The notes under the pieces: model-generated
What the model saw: only the letters and a program-made list of their open reading frames with translations
What the model was told of the DNA's origin: nothing
Database searches by the model: none
Source: Otis tarda
Lineage: Eukaryota; Chordata; Aves; Otidiformes; Otididae
Assembly (NCBI GenBank): GCA_026413225.1
Contig: CM048556.1
Coordinates: forward strand, 21,925,115 to 21,989,114
Direction: 5' to 3'
Length of the DNA stretch: 64,000 nt
Part shown: positions 48,001-61,200 of the stretch, piece by piece
How the letters are laid out: each line of letters starts with the position of its first letter
Position numbering within the stretch: position 1 is the stretch's first letter
Position numbers and translations under genes: made by a program

Positions 48001-49200
48001 TTTCACGCTTCCAGATTGTCCTATCTCTTAGAAACTACAAACAGTGACAAATTAAAGCACACCAGATACTGCTGTAATGTAGGTACGCGATACAAGGAGA
48101 TTACACCCAAGGTAATGTTTTCTCCTCTTCTACCTTCAGCGCCTCTGTTGTTGTCAAGGTGCCGTTCTCATTACGTAGAGATTGAAACAAGTCCATTACG
48201 TGTAATGGGTCACCATTTCACCTTGGCGCGGTGAGAAAGGAATATAGCGTTCCTTATTTAGAGCTGCACAGGTGCGCATGAAAAAAAGAATTATTGAAAG
48301 CAAAGTTTCTCATCAAAGCTAGGCCATCAAATTCCTCTTCATTTGATAAAGTTATAAATATTGACTGCAGGGGAAGAGTAAAATTTATAGCCAAGCATAA
48401 TGAAATGAAATCACATTATGCAAAAAGTTTCAGTGCTTATGTGGTGTTCTTCTCTTCAGTCCTAACCAGAAGGCTTGATTTTATTAGGAGAGATAAAATT
48501 TCCTTAATCAAAAAATCAGTTAACAGTCTATTTCTGGATGAGTACATAATGTAAGAATGGCTTACCCTCGTACTGCTGCTACATCTTCAGTATCACTGAT
48601 TTTAATGCAATGCAGCCTGCTCATAAAACATGGAATGAGTTTTGAGATTTCAGAGGCATTGTTGGTGGGAATTATCAGACTGTCCCACTGGCATTGCACG
48701 TGGGTATCTGTGAAATGGCTCCTGAAGACTGACAGTCCCTGAATCCTTCATTCCAGAAGTAAGGCAGGCAAGAGGGGGTATGGTAGGAGTATATAGCATA
48801 GATAAAACTGAGGAAGTCAGAAATTCCTAATTAATCTCTGCTATTTCTTGAGAATAAGGAGAAATTCAGTGAAATGGAAAGGCATTACATGTAATACTAA
48901 TGGAAGGAAGTGCTTCTGTACATAGCACATTATTCTCCTGTAGAATTCGTTGCAGCAAGTGTGCTCTGAAGTTGAAAGCCTTGAAGGATTTCAGTAAAGG
49001 TGTCAATGCTCATGTGGGAATGAGAGCATCTGTAATTATAGACTGTACATTTTTATTGTGGCCTTGGTTGTCAGACACACACTACTTAGCACCTGTAAAG
49101 AGAAAATGCCCTTTTGGGCAGATTTCTTGTATTAATTTTTCTCTGAAAAGTATTTTTAAAAGCATCTGGGACCGACCAGTGTCAGAATACTGGACTACAT
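45011..49200. other. no gene recognised; one exon-like segment
   Basis: Mixed AT-rich DNA. A TG/TA microsatellite lies at 47,165-47,213 (TGTGTGTGTGT, then TATATA and CATACATACA). A candidate exon at 46,080-46,188 is listed separately. Nothing else can be supported. Confidence 0.5.
46080..46188 (+). other. weak candidate coding exon (unassigned)
   Basis: The acceptor CTTGTTCCTCCGCTTACAG ends at 46,079 and the donor GTGTCCA followed by GTGAGT lies at 46,188/46,189. The 109 bases are open in one frame (phase 0 in, phase 1 out) and give a charged peptide containing NMMLDEGEIGNRTD. No family is recognised and no partner exon is certain. Confidence 0.28.
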
Positions 49201-49243
49201 AATCATAGAATCATAGAATGTTTTGGGTTGGAAGGGACCTTTG
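49201..49243 (-). mobile_element. CR1 LINE 3'-terminal fragment, antisense
   Basis: AATCATAGAATCATAGAATG followed by TTTTGGGTTGGAAGGGACC is the reverse complement of the CR1 tail with two terminal repeat units. Only about 43 bases are recognisable; the rest is lost or diverged. Confidence 0.85.
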
Positions 49244-52200
49244 TAACAACATGTTTGATCTTGTATAGCAACTTGTTTTCTTACCGTAAACCAGTTCTGG
49301 TTTCATGTCTGCTAGGTGAGGATAAATTCTCATTCAGCAACACTGATAAATCTAGATTTTTTCCCTCTGAGGTCAACTCCTTTTGTCTCTATCTACATAA
49401 ATTTCTAGTCCAAGCACCAGTGGCTAGAGAGCCAATGTGTTTCTTTTAGAGATCAAAAATCTCAAAACAGCTTGAATCAAATAATGAACATTCTGGAAGC
49501 ACAAAATATAGTAGGAGCATTCTAATGCAGGTAGGGTAGGTACATCTTGTTTTACACTGCAGTATTGCAAAGGTCAGAACTGTTAAAGAAGCTGATATGT
49601 TCTTTGAAATGACCCCGAGTAGTCCCAGAATAGATCTCTGCCAGCACCAACCTTGTAATTTCTTGGATTTTCTTTTGTTGCGTCTCTTGCCTCACGTAGA
49701 GTGCTGGTTAAATTTAGCGCCAATCGTGTCTCTGGACAATATCTCCCATTCATGAAATAGAGGCGTACTCTTGTCAGTGGACTTCCACGTGCTGTACATA
49801 CCCTCCTGGGTTTTGTTTCTGAGGTTCTTTCTTCCCAACTCTGATTTTCTTCTAAAATGGAAATACAGCAGCTTTTGGAGCATAAGAAGGCCCTATTCAA
49901 CAGCTGGCAGACCTAAGATTAACAGTCTCTCTCATTTTTTTTTCAACAGGGAAACTGCAGCCGCTGCCCCCCTTCCCGCAGAAGGAAGTCTGAAAGCCCA
50001 GCCAAGAGGCACTGGAGCTGGGCTCTTCCGCAGAGAGCTGCTTTCTGGGATAGGACTGCCAGAAAAGGGTGTAAACTGGTTGCTACCAACTCCACTATCC
50101 CGTCTTTTTCTCTTGCTTCTGCCATCACATCACTGTATTAGGACACAGACCGGGGTTAACAGGAGAAGCTTGTTGAATCACAGCCAGTCTCCAGTGTAAG
50201 GTGCTGTGTGCTGATGGGCACAGGTGCTTCAGTGGTCGCGCTGGTTGCGCTAGCCTGAGGAGTCCAGATTTAAAAAGGTGCAGAGGGCAGAAACTACCTT
50301 AATTCTCTTAGGTTTCTGGAGGGCAGCTGTGTGCTTGTTTTCCAGTCACTTGCATAATTTCTTTTGAAGCCTGAACTAGCTGTTCCAGCTGGATGCTTCT
50401 GCCCACAGTAATCTGTGTGCTACCTTCCCGTCCCGTTCTCTCTTCTTATGCTTCAGGGACAGTCTGCCACCAGAATCCCTGTGTTCTCCGCTTTCCTGTG
50501 CATCCGTCTCTGCTCTCTCTTCCCGTGCCAGAAGATCTGTATACCTCCTCTTCTCCGTTAACTCTCATTCCCACTAAATCAATGTCCCTTATTCTTCTGT
50601 GCCATGCCATGGTGGAACTAAAAGCTCATGGAGTGATGAAATTTGTCACCATTAGTAGGGGTTTTTTTTCCCCTCTTTATTAAAGTTTACTCAAGTTTGG
50701 CCAAGTTGTAAGTGCAGTACAGACTGTGAGTTGCTCAGAAAAGTTAACATTAGCCTGTGAGGATAAACGTGCTAATCTTCTGCAAATCATGGCAGACAGA
50801 GTCTGCATCAGAGGGCAGTTGAAGGGAAAACCTGAATTTAGTAATTGAGGAATCTTGCCTCTTGCCAGTTTAGTGATGAACTGGAAACCTAGCAGGCTAT
50901 GCTGTGAAAAAGTCTCTGACTCTCCTACACAGCTTCAATGGTTGCAGCAGTTTGGAAATACATACCAAACAATGATTTAAAGGGCAGGAAAACAGAAGGT
51001 GATCTCAACAGGGTAGATGGACATACAAGAATATGTCTGACATTGGTTTTGGTGGAAGGAGAGCAATGAGTCCTCTCATCCTGGCAACAGTTGGTGCTGC
51101 TCCATCTCTTCCCCCATCTTTCTGGTGTGGCACTTGAGTCGCCCGTGTTCATGGATCTGGGTACGTTGGCACTGCGTACTCCATTGATAACCACATCACT
51201 AGATCTCACTGTTAATGCAGCTAAATGCAGCGTTGGAAAACTTGACTTAATTTCTGCCTTTACTACTGAGATTCTAATGCCGAGTTGCTGCAAATGAAAC
51301 CTTTTTGAAGTGTTCATTAACCGAATGTTCCTCATTTTCTGGATACTCAGTTTGAAGCGATATGTGATGTGCAGCAGCACTATATACTGCAGCTGGACCT
51401 GAGTTTTTAGCACTTAAAGCACCATGTAATGCTAAGCACTCTACAAAAAGCATGTTCTCATTTTCTAAATTGGGTATCCCAAATTAATGAATACTTTTAC
51501 AACACAGAAACTTTCTAATCATTTTTTCACCAGTCAGTCCAGATAAAATGGAAGAGTTGGAACAATCAATTAAGCAAAAATACGTTAGTAATGTGAACCT
51601 TAGAAAAGCCATGAATAAATTAATCATACGCTCTCAGAGTGGAGTTAGAGTTTGGTGAGGTAAGGTGGGGTAAACTAAGCAGAGATGAAATGTTCTTGTT
51701 CTGTAATAAAGCGTTAAATCAGGGAGTTATTCAACTGTTTCTGAGTAACCCCCTGTGGAGGCAAGCCATCAGAAATGGGCTGCGCGCTATGCAACGAGAA
51801 GAAAACAAATATTGAGTAGCTGCTCATTAATTGAGAATCATCCACCCTCTGCACTGAATGAGGCGAGGGTCCTGCGGAAAAAATAATACGTGATTACGTG
51901 ACTGAAGGCAGTAGCATATTGCGTAACAGCAGAGGTTCAGACTGAGATTGCATAGGCGATCTTAATTCTGGAATTTCTTAACTTCTGAATTAGGATTTTC
52001 AGTAATGTTCTTTTAACTTGGAATATTGTGTGTAATATATATAAAGGTTGCTTTTAAATAAAACTGGTTTGTCTCCAAGTCATGTCATTTTCACACTGCC
52101 TGCTGTCACCATTTCTGAAGAAGCAGCTGGTGTGCTAAAAGAAGTTATGGACTTTGAAATCCTGCAAGGTTAAGGAACTGAGTGGTTGGAGGTAGATATT

Positions 52201-55200
52201 TACACTTTTCCCCACTGTATTTTATGGAGCAAAGTGTAAACCCTGGCTTTGAAGTGTTTTGTGGCTCTAGACTCCGAGTGATCCTTCTGGGAAGAGCCAG
52301 GAGGAACGTTTTGCCCGGTACACAGCACCGTCCATCCAGCTAAATTTGTTGGGTTGAAGGTTTATCTTCATCTAGTATGGTTTTCTTCATCTGTGATAAC
52401 ATATCCTGGAAACCTAACTGTCTTTTAGAGCGGTCAAGGTTATGGTGATGTCATTGAGACAATGTGTGTTAGGACAGGATGAGAACTGAGCGATCGTTAC
52501 ATGACTTGCTCCGTTAGGCGTAACAAATAGTGCATACATGCGGTTTTTAAGGTGTTCTTTGAGCAGCATGGGGTGTTGCCTGTGCTTTTGCCAAAGTGAA
52601 TCTCTTGCCTTTGGAACTGGGATTCTGGAAGTCAATGCTTGGTTGCCGCAGAAAACTCAGTGCTGGGGTCACCCTGGGGCAGGAATTGTAGCTGGAGGGA
52701 CAGGAAAATATGGCCAGAGAGAAACAGATTTAACGTACGCGACGAGATCATACTGCTGTTTTATCAGATTCTGTTAGCAGTGCTGTGTTTGCACTCGAGG
52801 TTGTTTAAGCCACAATATAATCTTACACCACATTTCTGAGGATAGTTTTTTAAGACAAGGGGTGCATTTTCATCCCCCTCTCGCCTGAGTCATCAGGTGT
52901 ATCGCAAATAAGCTGACACTGGTTTCGTTCTTTTAGTCAAAAAACTCTTTGTTTTAAGGAGATTTGCTGTTTCTTTGCTCTATCCAGCCTCTTTTTCTCA
53001 TGAAATATGATTTTCTCCGAGCCTTTCTGAAATAGGATTTGAATTGGCCAATGGCTTCAGAAGTTGGGACAGTTCTGGATGGACACGTGCAGGTGATCAC
53101 CGAAGGAACCAGGACTGCAAATACAGAACGCTTGGACTAAGCCTGGGTATTTGTAAGAGGGTGATGGGAGGAGGTCTGAATCCTGCATTCCAGTTTGATC
53201 TCCACTCCGAATCTGCGTGCTCTTTCTGCTGTGTCACAAATGAACACAGTTAAAGCGGAATTGCTGGCCAGTTGCCTTGAGGTCTGCTACATGGCGTGCA
53301 GAGCGTGGCGGCAGTGCGTTTCCAGTCTTCCTTCCACAGCGGTACCTGTCACCCTGGGAAACATAGCAAGCGCGACAAGTTTTTGATCAATTTCTAGTTT
53401 GGTTGGTTGGTTGTTTTTTTTTTTCCCAACAGTTGGTCTAAAACTTCTGTGTTGTTATTTAGATACTGAGCTTTAACGGGTTTTTATTCCCGAGTGCTAG
53501 GTGTACATACCTTACATCTGCATAAGCCTTTGGGTTTACGTGTTTGCTTGTGCCGCAGTCTGCGTGTTCACAATTCTATTTCCTCGTGCCTGGGAAAAAG
53601 CCAGTAACCTCACACCTGTACTCGTGCTGTAACGTGTGCAAAGTTTTGTTGGCTCATTTGTGCATCCATCACTTGTTCTGTTTCACAGACCCTAGCTTTT
53701 CTCCCCCTTTCAGTTTTATTCTGAAAAGCTTTGTTCCTACTGATCCACACACCAGATGCTCCTGTATTTTCTGGATGCCTGAACTCTCCACTCAAAACCT
53801 GTCAGTGGCATTTGTGTAGCTATTCCGTGTAGCTAACTTGGAAGCGGTATCTGCGTATCACGTCACTCCATGACGTGATTTTTTTTATTCTTTTCATTTT
53901 GCCGGTAGAAACTTACGCAGTTGCATTTGTGCTGGGAAGATAATGGTTTTACTGGTGTAGCTAAAGCCAGGTTTGGCACAGTCGATTTCTGATAACTGTC
54001 ATTCAAGAACGGGAGAAGATGCGTGATGCTAAAGCCCCTGTGTCAGCAAATCTCATCTTTTTGTGGTGCGTGTTTTCCTCAAGCAGGTGGCTTTATTATA
54101 TTTGTACGAAGTGCAGTGTCATTCGCCTTGGAGCTCTCTGCCGGAAAGGGAGCCCGTAATCCTGTCTCAGCGAAGCAATGCTGGTGCAGGGCCGACCTTA
54201 TGAGGATTCCTTGGTGGATGCATTTTTAAATCTGAAAAATGAGTCTATACCTGAGAGTTTTGCTGACTTTAGTATCGCCAAGCTGCGTGGTTCTACCAAA
54301 GGCAGAATTGGTACCGGCGAAAGGAGCCTTTGGACAGTTGGGAAGTTGGGTTAAGATTACCAGAAAATGACACAGTTGGCTGATCTAAGTGTCAGCTCCC
54401 TGAAAGGGTGTTGGGTAGAACTAGTAGCTGTTAATATGCAGTATATTACATTATTATTAATTATTACTTCTACTGATAATAATTAAAAATATATATTAAT
54501 ATAATAAGATCTAGCTAAGACTGGGGTAAGCCTTTCCAAGGGCTTTATCTGTTAAATGCCAGGAGAACGTACCTAGAGTAGACATGTCTGGTTACCTACT
54601 TTTTCCGAATATTTTGGAAATAATAAGTGACACTGAGAAATTGTCTATAAAACTACAGTGCGTTGGGATGCAAATCCAGTACTTTGCGAGGAAAGCTCCA
54701 GCAAACAAAAGTTAACGGTTTTAAAAAATCCTGTCAAAATGCCACTTCTCTGAAGGCTGTTTTTGCAACCTTCTGTTGGAGTGGTTTTACGTTTTATTAG
54801 AAGCTAAGGCAGGCTGCATCATGACAGAGCTGCTTAAGCTGGTATTTGACATGCACGGTTCATGTCTCAGCATCTGCTGAACACCTAAAATAAACGATTC
54901 AGAAGGACACCTCTTTGAACCTACATCAGCAGGCTTTCTGAGCAGATCCTCCTGTTTCTCAGCGGCAAGAGGTACGAGCCTTTAAGCGGTTTAAACTGCC
55001 ACTTCCTACTGCCCCCCTCAAAATTCAGTCACTTGACACAGTAATTGGCATATCCTCATTGCCTGGAGCCTTAATACTCCTAGTGATGTCCAAACAAATT
55101 AACTGTTAACGAACTTAGGAAGCAGCTCAGTGGGAACTGACTTGTGGGAGCAGAGGATCAAAGCACAAAGCTGTAAAATGATTCCTGAAGTGCTGATAAC

Positions 55201-58182
55201 TCTTAAAGGGAGAGAATTAAACTGTGGAAAGAGCAGCTCTGTCATATTCTGACCATTTAAAGAGAAGCATGGTTGGGATGTGTAGCTGTTTGTATTTTGA
55301 CTGGAGGAAACCAGTGAGGACGCCTCGAAGTAGCTTGGGTGGTTTAAGGAAGCTCCAGTGCAAAAATGGAAGAGAAGAATCAGATGGGATGGATCTCTCT
55401 CCTGGGCACGAGTCGTGTGGTGAGAGCAGAATGTGGTACCGCTTTCTTCCATTCCCGCTTGCCCTCAGACGCACGCAGCAGGGGAGGGAGCTGGAATCCA
55501 GCCTCTCCCGAAGAGCAGCTGAACCTGAGCAAAGCTTGACCTGAAGAACCCAGATCCTCAATAGTAGGCACAAAATGAGAATCCAGCTGGTCCCTTTCTG
55601 TCCTGCACATTTAGAAACGACCATCCCTTTGTTTCTGTGCTCAGTAAATTGGATACCGTGCTGAAGGCACAAGAAACACAAACCCTTCCTCTCCCTTCCC
55701 CTCCTCTTCAGAGCTATTTCAGAAACTGGCGTGGCTTTGCCTTTCCTGCCTTCGTTCCTCTTGCTCTGCTTTCTTGCCTTTGCTCCCTCTAGTGTTCCCG
55801 TGCAGGTGCTGTCTTGCTCTCCTGCTCTAAGCAGGGAAACTTGAGTATTAAACTATTTGAGTCTTTTCCCTGCATTTCGATAACGTGGGGATGACGCCAG
55901 CCTACTTGTCACACCCTTCAAAGAGAAAATAATGCTGGGTCTCTGCAACCGTCCTTCATCTCCTGGCATCGCCACAGTATATATTCCATATATATACTTT
56001 CATATATATCCCATTTGCATGAGAGTGTCAGCGTACTTACACGTGCACACAGGTGTTCCAGAGATGAGAAAATCCTTTGCGGCCTCCCTTTCTAACTGCA
56101 GACTAGTCTTTCAAGTTTTGGGATTGCTTGTTGGTCTTTAACCCCTAATTTTGGAAGGTTTCATACAGCCCTCTTAAAAATGACACACAATTTCAGTCAT
56201 CACTGCAGGTGGACTGACATTTCTTATGTTAGGAAAGAAGATGACAGCTAAACAAGAGCAAACACCAGGCTTCCCGCTTTAGTTTGAGGAATGATCCGTT
56301 CATTTTAGATAAGGAATATATTCGTATATTCACTGTATAAGATTAGCAAGGTGAAGAAGAGAGCCTGAATTACTGTAACTGGTACAACAGAGATAAGTGA
56401 GTTAGAACACATATACAGTTCTCTCACTAGTACTAAATTTACTAAAAAAAGTAAAGGATATAGTCAAACTATAACGATTTGAGAATCAATCTAGCAGAAG
56501 ATTGCCAGATGACGTGACATTAGCTCTCCGTGGAGCGCTCGGCTCCTGATGTTGCACTCACACATGATCTTAGGTTGGGATTCAGATGTGTAACTGTGAG
56601 GAGAAATCCCCCCCTGGTGCTGGGCAGGTCTGCAGTTGGCTGGTGAGGGACAGGGAGCCCTCTGCTTTTGCAGGAACGGTGAAGCAGAAGAGTTTCCTTC
56701 ACAGACGCCCGTTTGCACATTCCGTGGAGGGGTGCTCTCTCCAAGAGACAGGAATGTCTTCCGCAGGTTCCCAGGCGTGCGTGAGTGGGTGAGTGGCAGC
56801 TGAGCGCTGAGTCCGTGCTGAGCTGCAGCTCTGCTAATTACCGCCCTCCTCCACTCACCCCTCCAAAAAGCGACTTCCTGAAATCTGTTTCGGGGAGTTT
56901 TGTATTTTTGTCACTGTGCATCAGGCTACAGCCTAGCGCAGCTTGTCACTTTGTCTTACGTGTGATCATGCTGTCTGGAATCGGACCCGACGTAGCAGAG
57001 AATGACGCGGTTACCGTGGGATTTAACTCATCAGGTTTCTTCCAGAACATCTTTCACGTGTCGTCAGTCTGCTGCAGAGCTGGGTGGTGGGTGCCTGTTG
57101 CATCACAGGGGAATTAAACAAGTGATAGAATACCCCATCTGGACCAAAATTCTCCAGGAATCCTTGGACCCGTTGCTTCCAGCTCAATGGAGCAGTGTTA
57201 CTTGGTGGTAGACACTTCCTCACACACATTAAAAAAGTAGAAAACCAACGCTTTTTCGAAAAGCCCAAAATACTGCCGTATAGCATATGGCAGCCAAGAG
57301 ATGAGTAAACTGGTAACATCCGCTTATGTCTGTCTTCCTGTGGGATGTTGAAGGTGTTGCCTTGGGATTTTTATTGTAGAAATGGAGTTGCTGCAGGGCA
57401 AGGAAAGTGTTTTATGCTCTGTCATCGGTGAAGAAGAAGAAAGCAGATACTCTGTTAACTCCTTGAGAGACTGTGTATTGCTTGAGGACTCTGTGAGTAA
57501 GAGGACTGGATGTGGCGATCCGTACGGAGACTTGATTCCCAATTACCCATGTCAGATAACGCAGCCCAGTCCTGGTAACCCTGATTTTTGGAGATGTCTC
57601 TAGGGCAAGCTGAAGACAGAACACATTGCTGCAGGCCAGAAGGTGCTAAAAACCTTCTCCTGTCACAGCACACTGAACCACCACTGGTCACAGCCCTTTC
57701 TACATCCAGGCCTGACATTTCTTCAACGTCAGCGTACGCGTAAAGAAAAATTCCAGGGCTTCATTCTCCTTTCACAAGGCTTTTACAGCAGTGCATATCC
57801 AACAGAGTCCATCTTGATTGACACAGCTAAAATGTGGAGAAACCCAAACTTTTCATATCTATTTGGTGAAATTACCTGATTACTTGTGCGGATGCAGAAG
57901 TACCCCAGGATATTTGAGATCATTAATTGCACCGAGGTTCTGTAGCATCTGTAAATGACATTGCTGAAGACACCATTTGCCTTTTCAATGAGACTCTTTT
58001 ACCAGCAGAGTGGATGTGTGATATTTTGGGCGTTTGAGAGCCTGTTCTGGAAAAACAGGCAGTCCAGATCGCACCGAGGACACTGTCATTACAGCCCGAT
58101 TGTGCAGCATGCATGGGTTTGCACTTGAAGCGGAACTGCTAGCGTTTTGCGGGTAATAGGCAGTGACCTCTCTGCTTCCCAG
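49244..58182. other. no gene recognised
   Basis: Minus-strand frames at 51,413-50,925 (162 codons) and 55,681-55,217 (154 codons) are the longest, but both overlap open plus-strand frames and show no domain or exon pairing. Low-complexity items are an AT-rich block at 54,431-54,510 and a TATATA-type tract at 55,977-56,010. A perfect inverted repeat of ATCACGTCA/TGACGTGAT lies at 53,857-53,879. Confidence 0.5.
53857..53879. repeat. palindrome with two CRE-like cores
   Basis: ATCACGTCA, five bases (CTCCA), then TGACGTGAT form a perfect inverted repeat. Each arm contains the ATF/CREB-type core TGACGTGA on one strand. A T-rich run follows. Whether it is a regulatory element is unknown. Confidence 0.6.
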
Positions 58183-58285
58183 CAGCTGGCTTACAAAAAG
58201 CAGCACACGGTGAAATGGCACCTGCTGAAGCCTGAAGCACGGGATGGCAGCCACAGTCCAGGAGTGTCTCATTATCCGATCAGCG
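58183..58285 (+). other. weak candidate coding exon (unassigned)
   Basis: The acceptor GTGACCTCTCTGCTTCCCAG ends at 58,182 and the donor CAGCG followed by GTAATA lies at 58,285/58,286. The 103-base segment is open and rich in K, H, P and S. There is no family match and no linked exon. Confidence 0.18.
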
Positions 58286-61200
58286 GTAATACGTATTTTC
58301 CTCTCACTGGTGCACCCTGGAAGAAGGTGGTTAAATACGAGGTGCGTTAGGAGTTCAGAGGGCCATTTTCAGCGGCGCTAATGCTGCCGGCAAACTGACA
58401 TTATTGAGATGTGAGTGCAGAATCCTGGCAACAGCAATGAAAGGCAGCAGAAGAGCCGCTCCTTTTGTTCCACCCAGATGATACCAGTCACTGGCCACGT
58501 TAATGATACCTTCATTAAAACGTTCCCGTAGAAAATCATTGTCTTTTTTTGGCGTATGCGTTCCTAGATGACTTTTTTCAATGTGACCATAGGGGGCTGA
58601 CACAAATTACTATGCTGCCAGCACAGCTGTCCTACATGATTTGTTGTTGCGTAAAGTTAGAATTAATGATTTTAACAAGTATGGAGGCAGGGATATTAGG
58701 AATGAGCTTCTGGCTCTCTGATAAGACCCATCTGTTTGCAACCATGTACAGTGTAGCATGGGTGCTCAACAACGAGCGGCTTGGCCACCTGTGGATAGAA
58801 GATCTTACTGGGATCAGACTGCCTCAACAACTGGCTGAGGGCTTCGCGGCTTGGGCGCAGCACAAGCTACGGCAGGACGTGCTCGTCCGCCTCGGAGAAG
58901 GGTGGCGTTGGCCAAGGGGTTGAAGTTCTCTTTGTGATGCATCTGTAGTTGGGCAGAATGCTACTTGGTGTCTTTGCGATGCCGCCTGTGAGGAAAGGTG
59001 TCCTGGCTCCCTTACTGCATCTACAGGATGCTTGGAGCATGTGGAAAGAGTAAGCCTGGACCAGTATAACTGGGGCTGTTAACTGGAAGCTGTGAGTGAA
59101 TCGGTATGATGGCAGCCGGTGGATCTATAAACCAGTCAGTCCCATCTGGAAGAGAGAACGCTTACTGTGTCCCTTTATTCACCGATTCCTCGAAAAACAC
59201 TTTCATTGCCCATGAGATGAATATTCTAGAGCTCCGGAAAAGTTTAGGATCACATCCAGACTAAGCAGGTCAGGCCTACTGAGGCACAGCTCGCACTCTG
59301 GAAAACCCACAGAGGCTGCAGGGAAGTGTAGAAAAGGTAGCTGAAACAGTATTTACATTTTCCCCTCTCTCCTGATCACTGGAAATAGCAGGGAAGAAAG
59401 AGGATGGGAAGCTATGTGAGGTTAAGTTTTTTGTTCACCTAGTGCTGCCTCATGTTAAAGGTCCTGCCAAATGCCAGCTCTTCGCAGAGAAAGGGAAATC
59501 AGACACGTTTAAAATAGGATTTTTTCTTTTTTAAACAGAAGAAAATAACAGTCCTAGGAATCTGACTTTATTTTGCTACGGCTGAACTTTGCTAGAGCAC
59601 AGAGAAATAGCAGAAGAGGCTTTACTGATCTGGAGTTTAGGCCAAAGCTCAATGAGCTGTGACTCAGAAGGTCTAAGGGAAGCGGAAAAGCCAGGGAATG
59701 GAGAGGAGGAGGTAACGGATATTGAAGGTCCACTCATGGAATTTGCAGAACTTGTGTCTTCCATCCCCAGGATAGCTGAGCACAATATTCTCATTTTTTT
59801 AAAGAGTTGTGTTGTTGCTGTTGCCGATTAATCTTGGAGTCTGGTCTCAGGAGGTGCAGAGCACTGCTTGCTATAGTCAGTAGAAATTCCGAATGCTGGT
59901 CGTTCACAAGATCAATACTTCTGCTCTCCAGGGCCTGTAAGTCTCATCTCATATGAAAAGCATTTTTCTTTAGTCATGCATTAGCAAGTTACTGCTCAGT
60001 GGGAAGAGGAGGTAGAAGTTTAAGCTCGTGAAAGGTGTTCCAAAGGTCCTAAGAAAAGTAAATAATTCCAGTGAGTCTTGTTGCAAACTGGCCGCTAGCA
60101 GGATTACATCTTTATATGCACAGAGCAAGTAAGGGAAAGCAAGTTTCAGAGGAAGGAGAATCGCTCCTTGAACTGCTTTAGATGTCAGCAACAGCAAGAC
60201 ACAAAGAGTGCAGGCAAGTTGAGGGTGAGCTAAAAGCCTTTCGGTTCATCTTCAAGCCCTTTGTTGCCGGGGAAGCCAGCGTGGTATCAAAATGCCTTTT
60301 ATCCAGAGCTTGTTTACTCAAGCAGCACAAAACAGCTTGGTGGTCTGAGATGTGCAGAACGTTGTCATTTTTCATCTGCTCACTTTTATCTGAGGTGGTA
60401 GTGTAGTATTCTCTGGTTTTTCCAATCTCTGCAGAGCCATTTTGCAGTCACTGCTTTAAGGAGAGCTTTCTGCCGGTGCAGGGCAGCCTGCGACCGAGTC
60501 CCACTGCTGCACCGAGGGGTGCAGGTCTCTGGCTGTCCGGTAGTACCAGACCTTGTCTCCTTACAGTCAACAGAGCAAGGCAGAAGGCACACCTGGCAAA
60601 GGCAGATGTAGTAAGCAATCCAAAAAGATCTACCTCTTTCCTTTGTTCTATAGGCTGAAGCACATTTGTTCTTTCAATGTAGGCACCACTTGAGCCTGCA
60701 GATCGGTGGTTTGGATTCAGCACACTGGCAGTAAAACTTTTAGCAGAGACTCGGCTGTTTCGGGGAGATAGGATCCTCGGTGGAGCAGAGACGAAAGGAT
60801 GCTCTGGTGTGTTTAGGGCAGGAGAGAGGGAAAATAATGGAAGTGCCTTCCTATGCAGCTGTAAGAACCAGCCGTTTCCAGGTTCATGGGAAAGGGTCCT
60901 AACATCAGCACCGGTATCCTGCTTCTTCACAGATGGCTGCCGAGAGGAGACACCTGGCGCTCTCTGGGTCTCCTTGCGTTGCTCAGATAATATTAATTAC
61001 AGCTCCAGGGGAAGCAGCCTCCTGCCAACCTTTGACTCGATGCTGTTTGTGTTATGAACGGCACAGAACACAATTCTTTCTCCGCAGACATGCAGTTTAC
61101 CCTGCTGAGAGTAATTCATTGCCACTTTCCAGGTTTCCGAACACTCCGTGAGGCTGGGGAACGCGGCGCTCGTGCTGATTACAGCTCAGGGTGAATGTCG

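Noticed and set aside
50925-51413. 162-codon minus-strand frame
   Set aside because: No family likeness, no clear splice or polyadenylation context, and a plus-strand frame is open over part of the same bases.
55217-55681. 154-codon minus-strand frame
   Set aside because: The composition (many L, C, S, W) is typical of chance, and an opposite 106-codon frame overlaps it. No promoter or exon pairing.
57382-57492. Possible plus-strand exon starting at ATG and ending GACTCT/GTGAGT
   Set aside because: Open frames lie on both strands, with no upstream promoter feature and no partner exon. Only the donor is good.
59539-59712. Possible plus-strand exon with strong T-rich acceptor and GAGGAG/GTAACG border
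   Set aside because: The most coding-like frame has a stop inside the would-be exon, just before the open part. Acidic runs reflect purine-rich DNA.
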